64,000 bases of DNA from Affinibrenneria salicis (GCF_008710095.1 NZ_VYKJ01000008.1:62001-126000), one strand, 5' to 3'. Numbered from the stretch's first letter, positions 35,563 to 46,059 are shown. Numbers and translations are program-made. Notes: generated by a model from the letters alone, not told the origin.

Positions 35563-35607
35563 GAGATGAGAAACTCCCTGACCCATTATTCCTCATCTCT
35601 TTTTTTA
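35562..35607 (+). terminator. Rho-independent terminator or attenuator upstream of the DASS gene
   Basis: A perfect 9-base stem, AGAGATGAG (35562-35570) and CTCATCTCT (35592-35600), with a 21-base loop, is followed by TTTTTTT. There is no plus-strand gene before it. It therefore ends either a short RNA started near the CRP site, or acts as an attenuator for the downstream permease. Confidence 0.65.
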
Positions 35608-35765
35608 CTTTTTTTGATGCTGTATCCGGTCCCGACAAGGAATATATCCGATAATTTCAGAGTGCAGAATCAGCCCCTGTAGCCTGAAAGATGAAGGGCA
35701 TTACGCCCCCTCCCGGCGCCATCAATCTCATTCGCAACTTCGTCTTAAAACAGGGTGGTATAATT

Positions 35766-37178
35766 ATGTCTGCAAATCAGGGCAGGTTGGTGAAACTGCT
35801 GATTATTTTGTCTCTTGCCGGGGGACTATGGATGCTGCCGGTGCCTGCCGACGTGAATCCGGCGGCCTGGCATCTGATGGCGATCTTTATCGCGACAGTG
35901 GTGGGGTTAATCCTGGCCCCGTATCCGCTGGGGGCGATGGCCATGTTCAGTCTGACCGCGGTGGCCGTTCTCGGGCTGCTGTCGATAAAGGATGTGCTGG
36001 CGGGGTTTAGCGACCCGACCATCTGGATGATCGCCTGCGCGTTCTTTATTTCACGCGGCTTTATCAAAACCGGTTTCGGCCGGCGCATTGGCCTGTTGTT
36101 TATCAGTCGGTTGGGCAACAGTTCGCTCGGGCTGGCTTACGGACTGGTGTTTACTGATTTGCTGTTCGCTCCCGCGATGCCGTCCACCTCCGCCCGCTGC
36201 GGCGGCATCATTACGCCGTTGTTCCGCTCCATTTCTGAAGCCTATGACTCCACGCCGGAAAAAGGCACGCAGCGGCGTATCGGCGCGTTTCTGGTGCAAA
36301 GCATCTTTCAGTGCAACGCCATTACCTCCGCCATGTTTATGACTTCTATGGCCGGCAACCCGATGGTCAGTAAACTGGCCAGCCAGTTCGGTATTCACAT
36401 CAGCTGGACCGACTGGGCGCTGGCGACGCTGGTGCCTGGCATACTGTCGTTGATGCTGATCCCCTATCTGATCTATCGGTTCTATCCGCCGGAGCTGAAG
36501 AAAACCACGGAGATGCGCGCTATCGCCGTACAGCGTCTGCAGGAGATGGGCCGCATGAGCCGCGATGAATGGGTGGTGCTGGGCGTGTTCCTCGGGCTGG
36601 TCATTTTCTGGGTGCTGGGGTCAACGCTCAATATCGACGCCACGCTGACCGCGTTGGCCGGATTAAGCGTACTGCTGCTGAGTCGGGCGTTGAGCTGGGA
36701 TGACGTGGTGGGCGAAAAAGAAGCCTGGCATACGGTGGTCTGGTTCGCGGTGCTGATGACGCTGGCCGGTCAACTGAATAAGCTGGGGCTGATCGCCTGG
36801 CTGGGCGGGTTGGCCGGCGATGCGGTGAGCGGAATGAACTGGGTGCCGATGCTGGGCCTGCTGCTGCTGGTGTATTACTACAGTCACTATTTGATGGCGA
36901 GCGCTATCGCGCATATCAGCGCCATGTATGCCATTTTTGTTTCCATCGCGCTGGCGGCCGGCGCGCCGCCGATGTTGACCGTGCTGGTGTTCGGCATGTT
37001 CAGCAACCTGTTTATGTCGACCACCCATTATTCCAGCGGTCCGGCCCCGATCCTGTTTGGCTGCGGCTATGTGCCGCTGGCCACGTGGTGGAAAATCGGT
37101 TTTCTGATTAGTCTGGTGGTGATTCCGATATGGTTGGGCATCGGCGGTATGTGGTGGAAAGTGTTGGGCTTCTGGTAA
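35766..37178 (+). CDS. DASS-family di/tricarboxylate transporter
   Basis: A 470-residue anion permease of the CitT/YbhI type with about 12-14 helices. Conserved segments include IWMIACAFFISRGFIKTGFG, LLFAPAMPSTSARCGGIITP (the SNT-like motif) and YSHYLMASAIAHISAMY. It carries succinate, tartrate, citrate or similar acids, probably by antiport. The ATG at 35766 is chosen because AGGGTGG lies upstream; the open frame reaches back to 35691. A CitAB-type two-component system directly downstream probably controls it. Confidence 0.9.
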   Translation: MSANQGRLVKLLIILSLAGGLWMLPVPADVNPAAWHLMAIFIATVVGLILAPYPLGAMAMFSLTAVAVLGLLSIKDVLAGFSDPTIWMIACAFFISRGFIKTGFGRRIGLLFISRLGNSSLGLAYGLVFTDLLFAPAMPSTSARCGGIITPLFRSISEAYDSTPEKGTQRRIGAFLVQSIFQCNAITSAMFMTSMAGNPMVSKLASQFGIHISWTDWALATLVPGILSLMLIPYLIYRFYPPELKKTTEMRAIAVQRLQEMGRMSRDEWVVLGVFLGLVIFWVLGSTLNIDATLTALAGLSVLLLSRALSWDDVVGEKEAWHTVVWFAVLMTLAGQLNKLGLIAWLGGLAGDAVSGMNWVPMLGLLLLVYYYSHYLMASAIAHISAMYAIFVSIALAAGAPPMLTVLVFGMFSNLFMSTTHYSSGPAPILFGCGYVPLATWWKIGFLISLVVIPIWLGIGGMWWKVLGFW

Positions 37179-37336
37179 CGCCGGCGCTATCGAACCCGTC
37201 GTCAATCTCCCGCCGTTGCTTTACCTGTTTCCCCCTGTCGCCGGCCGACGGGCGTAAGGGGGAACATCCGTCACGATAAAACATGCCAAACCGTATAAAA
37301 TAGTGACTTAAGGTAATGGTTTATCCGGAGAACAAT

Positions 37337-38941
37337 ATGATTAAAAAAAAGACACCGTTAAAACTGGGGACCTCAGTGATCCTCATGGTGTCCGCGGTGA
37401 TCGGCGCGGTGTTGATGGTAGTTTACGCCCTGCTGTTTTTCCGTATTAATCAGCTGTCGGAAGATCATTTGCGCGAGAAAGCGTTTGCCATCGCCCGTAC
37501 CTTCGCCGCCTCCCCGGTGGTGATCGATGACCTGAACGGATTGGGGAATCCGGAATTGATTCAACTGTCCGCCGAACGTATCCGCATGCGCAACCAACTG
37601 TTGTTTGTCACGGTGACGGATATGAACGGTATCCGTCATACCCACCCGGAGCGCGAGCGGATAGGCGGCTATTTTGCCGGCCGCGATATCTATCCGGCGC
37701 TGTTGGGGCTGGAGAATACCGCCATCAATCGCGGTACGCTGGATCCGGCGCTGCGGGTGTTTACGCCGGTGTTTAACAACGACAATAAGCAGATTGGCGT
37801 GGTGGCGCTGGGCATCGCGCTGACCAGCGTGCAAAAGGTGATTAACGAGAACCGCTGGATGATCCCCTGGACGATTCTGGCCGGCGCGCTGGTCGGTTCG
37901 CTCGGCACCTGGTTTTTGGTTAAGGCGCTCAAACGCATTATGTTGGGCTTTGAGCCGTTTGAAATTTCCAATCTGTTTGAGCAGCGCAATGCGATGCTGA
38001 AGTCGATCAAGGAAGGGGTGATCGCTGTCGATACCGCCTCGCGTATTACTATCATTAACGATGAGGCGAAACGGCTGTTCAGGCAGAGCGCGGCGCCTGA
38101 AAAGCCGCCGGCTGAAAACGTCAGCCGGCGCTGGCTGGAGGAGCTGCATCTGCGCCAGGTGCTGGAAACCGGCATCGCACGGCGTGATGAAGAAATTAAT
38201 TTTAATGGTAATCTCTTACTGACCAATACGGTTCCCGTGGTGGTGAAGGGGGATATCATCGGCGCGATCGCCACGTTCCGCGATAAAACCGAAGTCAGCC
38301 AACTGCTGGAGCGGCTGAGCGGCATGTCCTACTATGCGGATGCGCTGCGCGCGCAGTCGCATGAATTCATGAATAAACTGCATGTGATTCTGGGCATGCT
38401 GCACCTGAAATATTATCCCCAGCTGGAAGAGTACATTCTGAAGACGGCCAGTAATTATCAGTCTGAGATCGGTTCGATTATCCGTAAGGTAAAATCGCCG
38501 GTGATCGCCGGTTTCCTGCTGGGTAAAATCAACCGCGCTCACGATTTGGGCATTACGCTGTCGATCACGGAAGACAGCCTGCTGCCGGAATCGGAAGACA
38601 TGGAGACCACCAACGAGCTGATTACCGTGCTGGGCAACCTGATAGAGAACGCCATGGATGCGCTGTCCGGGCTGGAAAACCGGGAAATCAGCGTCAGTTT
38701 TCACCACCAGCAGGGGCGGTTGCACTGTATTGTAAGCGACGACGGACCGGGCATTACGCCTGAAAACCAGGCGCGGATTTACCAGCAGGGCTTTTCCACT
38801 AAAGGCAGCGGACGCGGTATCGGCCTCTACCTGACCCGGCAGAGTCTGGAAAAAATTGGCGGAACGATAGATTTTGAATCGGAACCTGATGTTTATACTC
38901 AGTTTTTCGTGAACATTCCTTATCAAGGCAAGGCGGTATAA
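37337..38941 (+). CDS. CitA/DcuS/DpiB-type sensor histidine kinase
   Basis: A 534-residue membrane sensor. It has a first helix at about 10-32, a periplasmic Cache/PAS domain (about 33-165) with RTFAASPVVIDDLNGLG and RERIGGYFAGRD, a second helix near 175-195, a cytoplasmic PAS, then the H-box SHEFMNKLHVILGMLHLKYY and an ATPase domain with NLIENAMDAL and GRGIGLYLTRQSL. CitA-type proteins sense citrate or C4-dicarboxylates. CCGGAGAAC supports the start at 37337. The next gene, two bases on, is its regulator. Confidence 0.92.
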   Translation: MIKKKTPLKLGTSVILMVSAVIGAVLMVVYALLFFRINQLSEDHLREKAFAIARTFAASPVVIDDLNGLGNPELIQLSAERIRMRNQLLFVTVTDMNGIRHTHPERERIGGYFAGRDIYPALLGLENTAINRGTLDPALRVFTPVFNNDNKQIGVVALGIALTSVQKVINENRWMIPWTILAGALVGSLGTWFLVKALKRIMLGFEPFEISNLFEQRNAMLKSIKEGVIAVDTASRITIINDEAKRLFRQSAAPEKPPAENVSRRWLEELHLRQVLETGIARRDEEINFNGNLLLTNTVPVVVKGDIIGAIATFRDKTEVSQLLERLSGMSYYADALRAQSHEFMNKLHVILGMLHLKYYPQLEEYILKTASNYQSEIGSIIRKVKSPVIAGFLLGKINRAHDLGITLSITEDSLLPESEDMETTNELITVLGNLIENAMDALSGLENREISVSFHHQQGRLHCIVSDDGPGITPENQARIYQQGFSTKGSGRGIGLYLTRQSLEKIGGTIDFESEPDVYTQFFVNIPYQGKAV

Positions 38942-38943
38942 CC

Positions 38944-39666
38944 ATGATTAATGTATTGATTGTTGACGACGACGCCATGGTTGCGGAATTAAACAAATGT
39001 TATCTGAATCAGGTTTCCGGTTTTTCGTGCTATGCGACGGTGCCGACGCTGCAGCAGGCGAAAAATCTGCTGATGCAGCCGGATTCGGAGATTGATTTGG
39101 TCCTGCTGGATGTGTACATGCAGCAGGATAACGGGCTGGATTTATTGCCGGCCATCCGCGAATGCAGCACGCATACCGATGTGATCATCATCTCCTCCGC
39201 CAGCGATGTGCATACCATTAAGAAAGCGCTGAATTATGGCGTGGTGGATTATCTGATCAAACCCTTTCAGTTTTCCCGCTTTGAGCAGGCGCTGCTCGCC
39301 TGGCGTGAAGAGTCGGGGCTGTTAAAGCACCGCGAGTTCGTCGCCCAGGTCGATATCGATAACCTGATTCGGCGCACCAGCGATTCGTCGCCCAATGAGC
39401 GTAAGAAGTTGCCTAAAGGGTTGACCAGCCTGACGTTGCGCACGGTGTGCGAATGGATCGAAGGCAACCAGGGCGCCGAGTTTTCTACCGAGATGCTGGC
39501 TAACGCCATTGGCATTTCCCGCGTGTCTTGCCGTAAGTATCTGATCTACCTGGCGGATACCGGAATTCTGTCGACCAATATTCTCTACGGCGCGACCGGC
39601 CGTCCGGTGTATCTCTACCGGCTGCTGCCGGAAAAACAGGACGCGCTGCGTCAGTACTGCGAGTAA
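38944..39666 (+). CDS. CitB/DcuR/DpiA-type response regulator
   Basis: A 240-residue regulator. The receiver domain has acidic residues DDD at 8-10, the phospho-acceptor Asp56 (LVLLDVYMQ) and the Lys in LIKPF. The C-terminal helix-turn-helix (about 170-230) has TEMLANAIGISRVSCRKYLI and a GRPVYLYRL end, typical of CitB. It partners the kinase encoded immediately upstream and probably activates the DASS transporter and perhaps the 2HCT or TRAP transporter nearby. Confidence 0.93.
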   Translation: MINVLIVDDDAMVAELNKCYLNQVSGFSCYATVPTLQQAKNLLMQPDSEIDLVLLDVYMQQDNGLDLLPAIRECSTHTDVIIISSASDVHTIKKALNYGVVDYLIKPFQFSRFEQALLAWREESGLLKHREFVAQVDIDNLIRRTSDSSPNERKKLPKGLTSLTLRTVCEWIEGNQGAEFSTEMLANAIGISRVSCRKYLIYLADTGILSTNILYGATGRPVYLYRLLPEKQDALRQYCE

Positions 39667-39743
39667 GCGACGGCGGCTGGAGGGGGAACTGGCGGTTTAT
39701 GCGGACTTTCTGGCTGAACCCGGCGGGCTGCGCGGCCGCATAA

Positions 39744-39774
39744 CGTCAGGACCGGCGGCCCGGTCCTGACGGTT
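39744..39774. terminator. Bidirectional terminator between response regulator and glk
   Basis: A perfect 11-base stem CGTCAGGACCG (39744-39754) and CGGTCCTGACG (39761-39771) with a 6-base loop. Short T-rich stretches follow on both strands (GTTTA and TTATG). It serves the two convergent genes. Confidence 0.7.
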
Positions 39775-39788
39775 TATCGCGCGGCGGA

Positions 39789-40757
39789 TTACAGTTGGTA
39801 GCCGCTGGCCTGGCGCAGCCAGGCGCCCGCGCCCAGCAGGCCGGGGTGGGGATGTGTGATCATGTAAACCGGAATGGCGGCCAGATAATCCTTGAACCTC
39901 CCTTTATCCTCAAAAGCGGCGCGGAAGCCGGAGTTGAGGAAGAAATCCAGGAAGCGCGGCACAATCCCGCCGGCGATATAAACGCCGCCGAATGTCCCCA
40001 TGGTCAGCGCCAGGTTGCCGCCGAACCGGCCGAGCAGCACGCAGAACAGGGAGAGCGCCCGGCGGCAGTCCACGCAGCTGTTTTCCAGCGCTCGGGTCGA
40101 AATTTCTTTTGGCGACAGCGCTTCCGGCGTCCGGCTGTCGGCCTGCACAATCGCTCGATACAGATTGACCAGACCCGAGCCAGACAGGATGCGCTCCGCC
40201 GAAATGTGGCCGAATTCCGCGCGCAGTATCTGCAGAATCGCCACTTCTTCTTCGCTGTTCGGCGCGAAATCCACGTGACCGCCTTCGCCCGGCAGGCTGA
40301 TCCACTGCCCGTTCACCTGCACCACGTGCGCCACGCCCAGTCCGGTGCCGGCGCCGTAAACCGCTACCGGCTTGCCCGCCACGGCCTGCCCGCCGCCGAA
40401 CTGCAGCACATCATGCGGGGTAAGCGCCGGGATCGCCATGCTGACGGCGGTAAAGTCATTGATGATATCCAGGCGCTCAAAATCGAGATTTTTCCGCGTT
40501 TCCGCGATGGAAAAGGCCCAACTGTGGTTGGTCATCGCGACCCAGTCGCCGGTTATCGGGCAGGCGATGGCGATGCAGCCTTGCCGGATGGTGAAGGTCG
40601 GGTGCTCCGCCAGAAAAAGGCGGATTACCGTTTCGAGGCTATCATACTCAGATACCGCATAGTTTTTGTTGCAGGAGATCTCCCCGCTGTCTAGTGCGCA
40701 CAGCGCAAGACGCGCATTGGTTCCGCCAACGTCGCCCACCAGGGCATACTGATACAT
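39789..40757 (-). CDS. glk: Glucokinase
   Basis: A 322-residue cytoplasmic enzyme that phosphorylates glucose with ATP. It is close to E. coli Glk along its length: the ATP loop [15 protein letters not shown] at the N terminus, [15 protein letters not shown] with the catalytic Asp, [13 protein letters not shown], and the sugar-binding [17 protein letters not shown]. It stands alone, with a CGGAGACAAC site before the ATG, and interrupts the carboxylate-transport region. Confidence 0.97.
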   Translation of the reverse strand: MYQYALVGDVGGTNARLALCALDSGEISCNKNYAVSEYDSLETVIRLFLAEHPTFTIRQGCIAIACPITGDWVAMTNHSWAFSIAETRKNLDFERLDIINDFTAVSMAIPALTPHDVLQFGGGQAVAGKPVAVYGAGTGLGVAHVVQVNGQWISLPGEGGHVDFAPNSEEEVAILQILRAEFGHISAERILSGSGLVNLYRAIVQADSRTPEALSPKEISTRALENSCVDCRRALSLFCVLLGRFGGNLALTMGTFGGVYIAGGIVPRFLDFFLNSGFRAAFEDKGRFKDYLAAIPVYMITHPHPGLLGAGAWLRQASGYQL

Positions 40758-41134
40758 AACGTGTTGTCTCCGGTTAACATTCAGAAATCTTTACATGGGA
40801 AAGGAACGCGTTCCGCCTGACGATATCCGTCGTCTTTCCGTTTGCAGCGGCGCTGGCTTCCCTTTACACAATACACCGCCTTTGCCGGCGTGTTTGTCTG
40901 GTTGCCGACTGGCTGCGCCCCGAACCTGCCGGGCAGCGGAGCCAGTACGCGTGGGCAATGCTCTGTCTGGTTAATACCGGCAATCCCCAGGTCCACGGGT
41001 GTCGCCGCTGATTACTTTCTCTTTCCGATGGTGACTAAAGCTGATCGACGGCGAATCAACGCCTCCGGCGAAAGCCATCCCGATAATATAACCAGAAACG
41101 AGGGGCGCGGGGCACTGTCATATCAATAAAATAA
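40758..41134. other. Gap between glk and the 2HCT transporter gene
   Basis: This non-coding stretch carries the glk upstream region. I see no promoter I can call with confidence, no RNA gene and no credible open frame. Its right end runs into the terminator at 41135-41166. Confidence 0.4.
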
Positions 41135-41166
41135 GCAAACCGGCCAGTAAAAAACGGCCGGTTTGC
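41135..41166 (-). terminator. Terminator of the 2HCT transporter gene
   Basis: A perfect 11-base stem GCAAACCGGCC (41135-41145) and GGCCGGTTTGC (41156-41166) with a 10-base loop. Read on the minus strand it is followed by TTATTTTATT. It lies 24 bases past the stop codon. Confidence 0.85.
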
Positions 41167-41190
41167 TGTTTAACCACGCGCGCGGGGGGG

Positions 41191-42534
41191 TTACATCAGC
41201 CAGCCCATCAGCAGCGTGGCGCCAATAACGGTCGAGGCGCCGCCGATGCGGGTGGCTATCTGGGCGAAGGGCATTAACGACATGCGGTTAGAGGCGGAAA
41301 GAATCGCCACGTCGCCGGTGCCGCCCAGTCCGCTATGGCAACTGGTGACGATGGAAGCTTCGATCGGATACATATTCAGGTAGGGAGCGATAAAGAAACT
41401 GATCAGCGCCATGGAGATGACCACCGAACCGCATACCACCACGTAGCCGGGGGTAAAGACGGCGACCACGCTTTCCAGCGGTACGTACAACATGCCAAGA
41501 CCGATCATCAGCGGCCAGACCAGCGAACTGGAGACGAATTTATAGAAGCTGTGCGCGCCGGTTTCCATTGAGGAGGGGATCACTTTACTGTATTTACACA
41601 GCACCGCGATCAGGATCATCAGGACCGGACCAGGGATATGCACCAGCTTTTCAAACAGACCGCCGACAATGAAGAAGGCGCAAATCATCAGCAAGCCGCC
41701 GCCCATCAGATGGAAATCAACCGGCTTCGGCGCCTCGTTAATGGAGAATATGGCGTTGTCTTCGTCGCTGCGTACTAACCGGCCTTCACCGTTCAGATCT
41801 TTGCGGCGCAGGCCGAGACGCGCCAGGATACCGGCGCAGATAATGGCGAAGATATTGCCGACCACGGCGGCAGGCGCCAGCTGAGCGACATAAACATCGG
41901 GACTTTGCCCCAGAAGAGATGAATACGCCAGCGACAGCGGCAGTATGCCTTCACCGATGCCGCCGCCGATAATCGGCACGATAATAAAAAAGAACGTATG
42001 GTAGAGGCTGTAACCAAATAATTTACCGACCAGTAACCCCGTGGCGACGGCGGTCACCGTGCCGATCACCAGCGGAATGAACATGCGCACCATTCCCTGA
42101 ATCAGAATGATACGGTTCATCCCTAATATACTGCCGACCACCAGACTGGCGATGACGAAATAAAGGAAGTTCGCTTCCTTCATCAGCAGATGGACCGTGT
42201 CCATGGTATTGGTATTGAATACGTCAAAGTAAACCAAAATTGACGGCACCATCAGGCACAGGATCGCCGGCCCGCCAATATCGCAAAAGACCGGGATTTT
42301 GCGCCCGATATGCGCCAGTAAAAAGCCGAGGGTCATGATAATGGCGAAACCGCCAATCATATTTCGCGGCAAATAGCCGGACAGCGCGGAAATACCGACG
42401 ATGGCGGCAATGGTAAAGAACAGCAAAATGGGCACTGAGCCTATGCTGGTTTTGGAAAAATTTAACATCGCGTTAAACGGCACGCTGGCGGTGAAGTCTG
42501 CTTCGTTCGCCTGAATTCGATCTGATTTTTTCAT
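41191..42534 (-). CDS. 2-hydroxycarboxylate (citrate/malate) transporter, CitS family
   Basis: A 447-residue membrane protein of the 2HCT family. The two re-entrant GGxG loops appear as PIIGGGIGEGILPLSLAYSS and SCHSGLGGTGDVAILSASNR, the latter typical of citrate/malate symporters such as CitS, MaeN and CimH. It imports citrate, malate or lactate with Na or H ions. An AGGGTGAATA site precedes the start. The CitAB-type system encoded about 1.5 kb away is a plausible regulator. Confidence 0.92.
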   Translation of the reverse strand: MKKSDRIQANEADFTASVPFNAMLNFSKTSIGSVPILLFFTIAAIVGISALSGYLPRNMIGGFAIIMTLGFLLAHIGRKIPVFCDIGGPAILCLMVPSILVYFDVFNTNTMDTVHLLMKEANFLYFVIASLVVGSILGMNRIILIQGMVRMFIPLVIGTVTAVATGLLVGKLFGYSLYHTFFFIIVPIIGGGIGEGILPLSLAYSSLLGQSPDVYVAQLAPAAVVGNIFAIICAGILARLGLRRKDLNGEGRLVRSDEDNAIFSINEAPKPVDFHLMGGGLLMICAFFIVGGLFEKLVHIPGPVLMILIAVLCKYSKVIPSSMETGAHSFYKFVSSSLVWPLMIGLGMLYVPLESVVAVFTPGYVVVCGSVVISMALISFFIAPYLNMYPIEASIVTSCHSGLGGTGDVAILSASNRMSLMPFAQIATRIGGASTVIGATLLMGWLM

Positions 42535-43381
42535 TATTCACCCTGCTATGTTCAGTATTGTACAGAGGACTCCCGGGCTAAATAATGTGGAACTGAAACC
42601 GTTTACCGGTTGTTATTCCCTATACCCGTTATATTTCAAGTCGCAGGTGCGTCGGCGGTTTTCTCTATCCACCCCGTCCCTGAGCCTCGACCGTAAAAGG
42701 CCAATGCATTCCGTTGGTTAAATCAACAACGGCAACTCAAATTATGTAGGCTATAAACCTTTTATTTTCATTTATGTCGACTCTGCGTGCTTATTTCCGA
42801 TGACTTTACTCCGTGCGCCGGAATTGTTTGCCGCATTGCCGATTTTTGAAATATATTTGGCCTGTTTATTTAGCAACAGAAGAAATGGTTAAAGTAAAAC
42901 AGAGATGATTTTATTGTTGCGGACAAGGTAACACGAGGGAAAGTGAAAGATAACCATTTTTAATAAATGGATTAAAGAATTGTGAACCAAGCGACAAGTA
43001 GATTATAAATAACTTAAAACGACATTTTTTAATTAAAATAAATCAAGGCTGAATAAACGAGTTATTTATTTAATAATAGTATTATATTAATAAAGTAATC
43101 AGGCGTGGCCGCCACACGTTCAGCATACAAGCGCGCCGCCGGCGGCCAATTATTCGGCCCTTCTCTGGGCAGCCGCGTTTTGTCCATTTTTCCCGACGCG
43201 TGTCCTGAATCACCCCAACGCTGCCGAATAAATAAGGCCACGCTGGCCTGGTTTATACAAAGGTGGATCAATAAATGCATTTCTTTCGCTAATGGCATAC
43301 CGCCCATTTTTGTAAAACCGCGTATGACGGCGACCGGTCATCATTCCGCAGGCGGCCATCCGCCATCCGCGGGGCGCGCCC
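42535..43381. other. Upstream region of the 2HCT transporter
   Basis: It has one dispersed repeat (42621-42755) followed by about 350 bases of markedly AT-rich sequence (42760-43110) with no gene and no promoter I can assign. An open frame on the minus strand near 43062-43307 lacks a ribosome binding site and family features. Confidence 0.45.
42621..42755. repeat. Dispersed palindromic repeat, copy 6
   Basis: The left end TATACCCGTTATATTTCAAG and right end GGCAACTCAAATTATGTAGG agree with the other copies. It lies 87 bases upstream of the 2HCT gene. Confidence 0.7.
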
Positions 43382-43636
43382 TTATGCGTCTGCGTCGTGC
43401 CTCCGCGCCAGTTCCGCTTTCATTTTCGCGATCCGCGACGACAGGAATACGCCGTATCCAATACACCCGACGGCCAGCAGGATCTGAAAAAACAGGTACG
43501 GCTCGCCCGAAGGGGAGGTGGCGTAATCCAGCAGTCCTGACAGGGCCGCTGCGGCGCCGCCAATAAAAAACCAGCGCTTCATGCTGGCGGTGCCCCGCAG
43601 TTTTTTCTGCATCTCGGCCATCTCTTCACTTTCCAT
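43382..43636 (-). CDS. Small two-helix membrane protein, unknown
   Basis: An 84-residue protein starting MESEEMAEMQKKLRG. It has a short charged N terminus, two hydrophobic segments (about 20-36 and 46-67) and a charged tail ending RRHDADA. The open frame extends upstream to 43912, but that part is Arg-rich and lacks a site, whereas TGGAGCAGCA precedes the ATG at 43636. I do not recognise the family and nearby genes give no hint. Confidence 0.6.
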   Translation of the reverse strand: MESEEMAEMQKKLRGTASMKRWFFIGGAAAALSGLLDYATSPSGEPYLFFQILLAVGCIGYGVFLSSRIAKMKAELARRHDADA

Positions 43637-44012
43637 TGCTGCTCCAGTGTTGTTTATGCGCCAGATCCGTTTTTTGTCGCTCTCCGCCGGCGCACGCTGC
43701 GGCATTTGTGCCGGTCCGCAGCGGACAGCGCGCGCCGGGGGGCGGCAATCGCCCGTTAATGTAGCAAAAACCCGGGCGGACAGGAATTCACCGTCGGCGT
43801 CCGTTTGCCGGCGTTTTTTCGATGGGGTTCCCGGGCGCCCGCGACGGCGATGAGCTGGCGGCATATCTTGCCGGCGCGTCCCGATTCGCATGCGGGAGGC
43901 GATGACGAACACGGAACAGGTTTTCGAGCCGGCAAGGGAATGATGCGATGCAGAAGGGGATGGAAATCTGAACGGCCACTGGCGCAGTGACCATTCAGCG
44001 GCTTGCGGCGCG
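43637..44012. other. Gap between small membrane protein and dehydrogenase gene
   Basis: A GC-rich stretch with no gene that I can support. A hairpin (GGTCACTG / CCAGTGGCC in minus orientation, about 43975-43995) lies just past the dehydrogenase stop codon but has no T-run. Confidence 0.35.
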
Positions 44013-45032
<1,020 letters not shown>

Positions 45033-45152
45033 CTATGACATTGCTCCAGATAGAAGCAAATGCCCGCCGGTTTGCACCACCTGCGCTCTTTTTCCGCTCG
45101 CTGCAGGACTCAATATCCATGTGAAGCGTAGGGTTGGTGGTTAACGAAAACG

Positions 45153-45170
45153 TTGGCATGGAATTGGCAT
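45153..45170 (+). promoter_or_regulatory. Candidate sigma-54 promoter of the pyrimidine ABC importer
   Basis: TTGGCATGGAATTGGCAT has GG (45155-45156) and GC (45167-45168) separated by 10 bases, with TGGCATG matching the minus-24 consensus and TGGC differing by one base from TTGC at minus 12. Transcription would start near 45180, just before the operator. Confidence 0.6.
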
Positions 45171-45186
45171 CTGGTTAAACAGAAAC

Positions 45187-45202
45187 CTAACCAGATAGTC
45201 AG
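45187..45202. promoter_or_regulatory. RutR-like palindrome, site 1
   Basis: CTAACCAGATAGTCAG matches 10 of 14 defined positions of the RutR consensus TTGACCA-N2-TGGTCAA. It begins 19 bases after the minus-12 GC of the candidate sigma-54 promoter. A sister site occurs at 50206-50221 before preT. A RutR-like TetR protein is encoded between the two operons. Confidence 0.6.
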
Positions 45203-45225
45203 AAATTGTCAGGATGGATACCGTT

Positions 45226-46059
45226 ATGAGCCAACTAATGTATGCAGATAAACCATCCCTCGCAACGACGACAGAGACAATGGCCAGACCGGCAATCGTT
45301 GTGCGCGATGCTAACGTCGTCTATCCCGCCGCCGATCGGCCGGTTCACGCGCTGAAGGATATTAATCTGACCATTCGTCAGGGGGAGTTCGTTTCTTTCA
45401 TTGGTCCTTCCGGCTGCGGCAAAACCACGCTGTTGAGGGTGATTGCCGATCTGGAGCCCATCACCTCGGGCGAGGTGCAGGTCAATGAGATGACGCCCTC
45501 GGAAGCGCGTCAGGCGCGCGCCTACGGCTACGTGTTTCAGGCGCCGGTGCTGCTGCCGTGGCGTACCGTGCTGGCCAACGTCATGCTGCCGCTGCAGATT
45601 CAGGGCAAAATGCCGGGGCGCTGCGAAGAGATCGCCCGCGAGCAACTGGCGCGCGTCGGTCTGAGCGGCTTCGAAAAAAAATACCCGTGGCAGCTGTCCG
45701 GCGGTATGCAGCAGCGTGCATCGATCGCTCGCGCGCTGGGTTTCGAACCCAAAATACTGATGATGGACGAACCGTTCGGCGCGCTGGATGAACTGACGCG
45801 CGACAACCTGAACCAGCAACTGCAGCAGCTGTGGTACAACGAACAGCGCACCATGGTGTTTGTCACGCATTCCATTTCCGAGGCGGTCTACTTGTCCACC
45901 CGGATCGTCATTATGTCGCCGCGGCCCGGCCGCATCGTCAAAGTCATCGATTCCCCGCTGCCGGCGGAGCGGGACCTGTCGCTGCGTGATTCCCCCGAAT
46001 TTATTCGCCTGGCCCAGGAAGTGCGGGAAGCGCTGGTCGAGGGGCATCATGAACATTAA
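45226..46059 (+). CDS. ABC importer ATPase, TauB/SsuB type
   Basis: A 277-residue ATPase. Walker A is GPSGCGKTT, the signature LSGGMQQRASIARAL and Walker B ILMMDEPFGALDELTR. It belongs to the nitrate/taurine/sulfonate group that also serves NMT1-type pyrimidine importers. The ATG at 45226 has AGGATGG eight bases upstream; an ATG at 45214 overlaps that site. First gene of the importer operon; it overlaps the next by 11 bases. Confidence 0.9.
   Translation: MSQLMYADKPSLATTTETMARPAIVVRDANVVYPAADRPVHALKDINLTIRQGEFVSFIGPSGCGKTTLLRVIADLEPITSGEVQVNEMTPSEARQARAYGYVFQAPVLLPWRTVLANVMLPLQIQGKMPGRCEEIAREQLARVGLSGFEKKYPWQLSGGMQQRASIARALGFEPKILMMDEPFGALDELTRDNLNQQLQQLWYNEQRTMVFVTHSISEAVYLSTRIVIMSPRPGRIVKVIDSPLPAERDLSLRDSPEFIRLAQEVREALVEGHHEH

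Larger units (their letters stand above)
34985..35765. other. Divergent control region between TRAP and DASS transporters
   Basis: A 781-base region with no convincing gene. It carries two dispersed repeats (35016-35150 and 35477-35562), a perfect CRP-type site (35358-35373), and a hairpin with a T-run (35562-35607) far upstream of the permease start. A repeat-like end AGCCTGAAAGATGAAGGG lies at 35679-35696. Confidence 0.55.

Noticed and set aside
43062..43307. An 81-codon minus-strand open frame upstream of the 2HCT gene
   Set aside because: No ribosome binding site, no signal or membrane pattern, and the composition changes abruptly within it.
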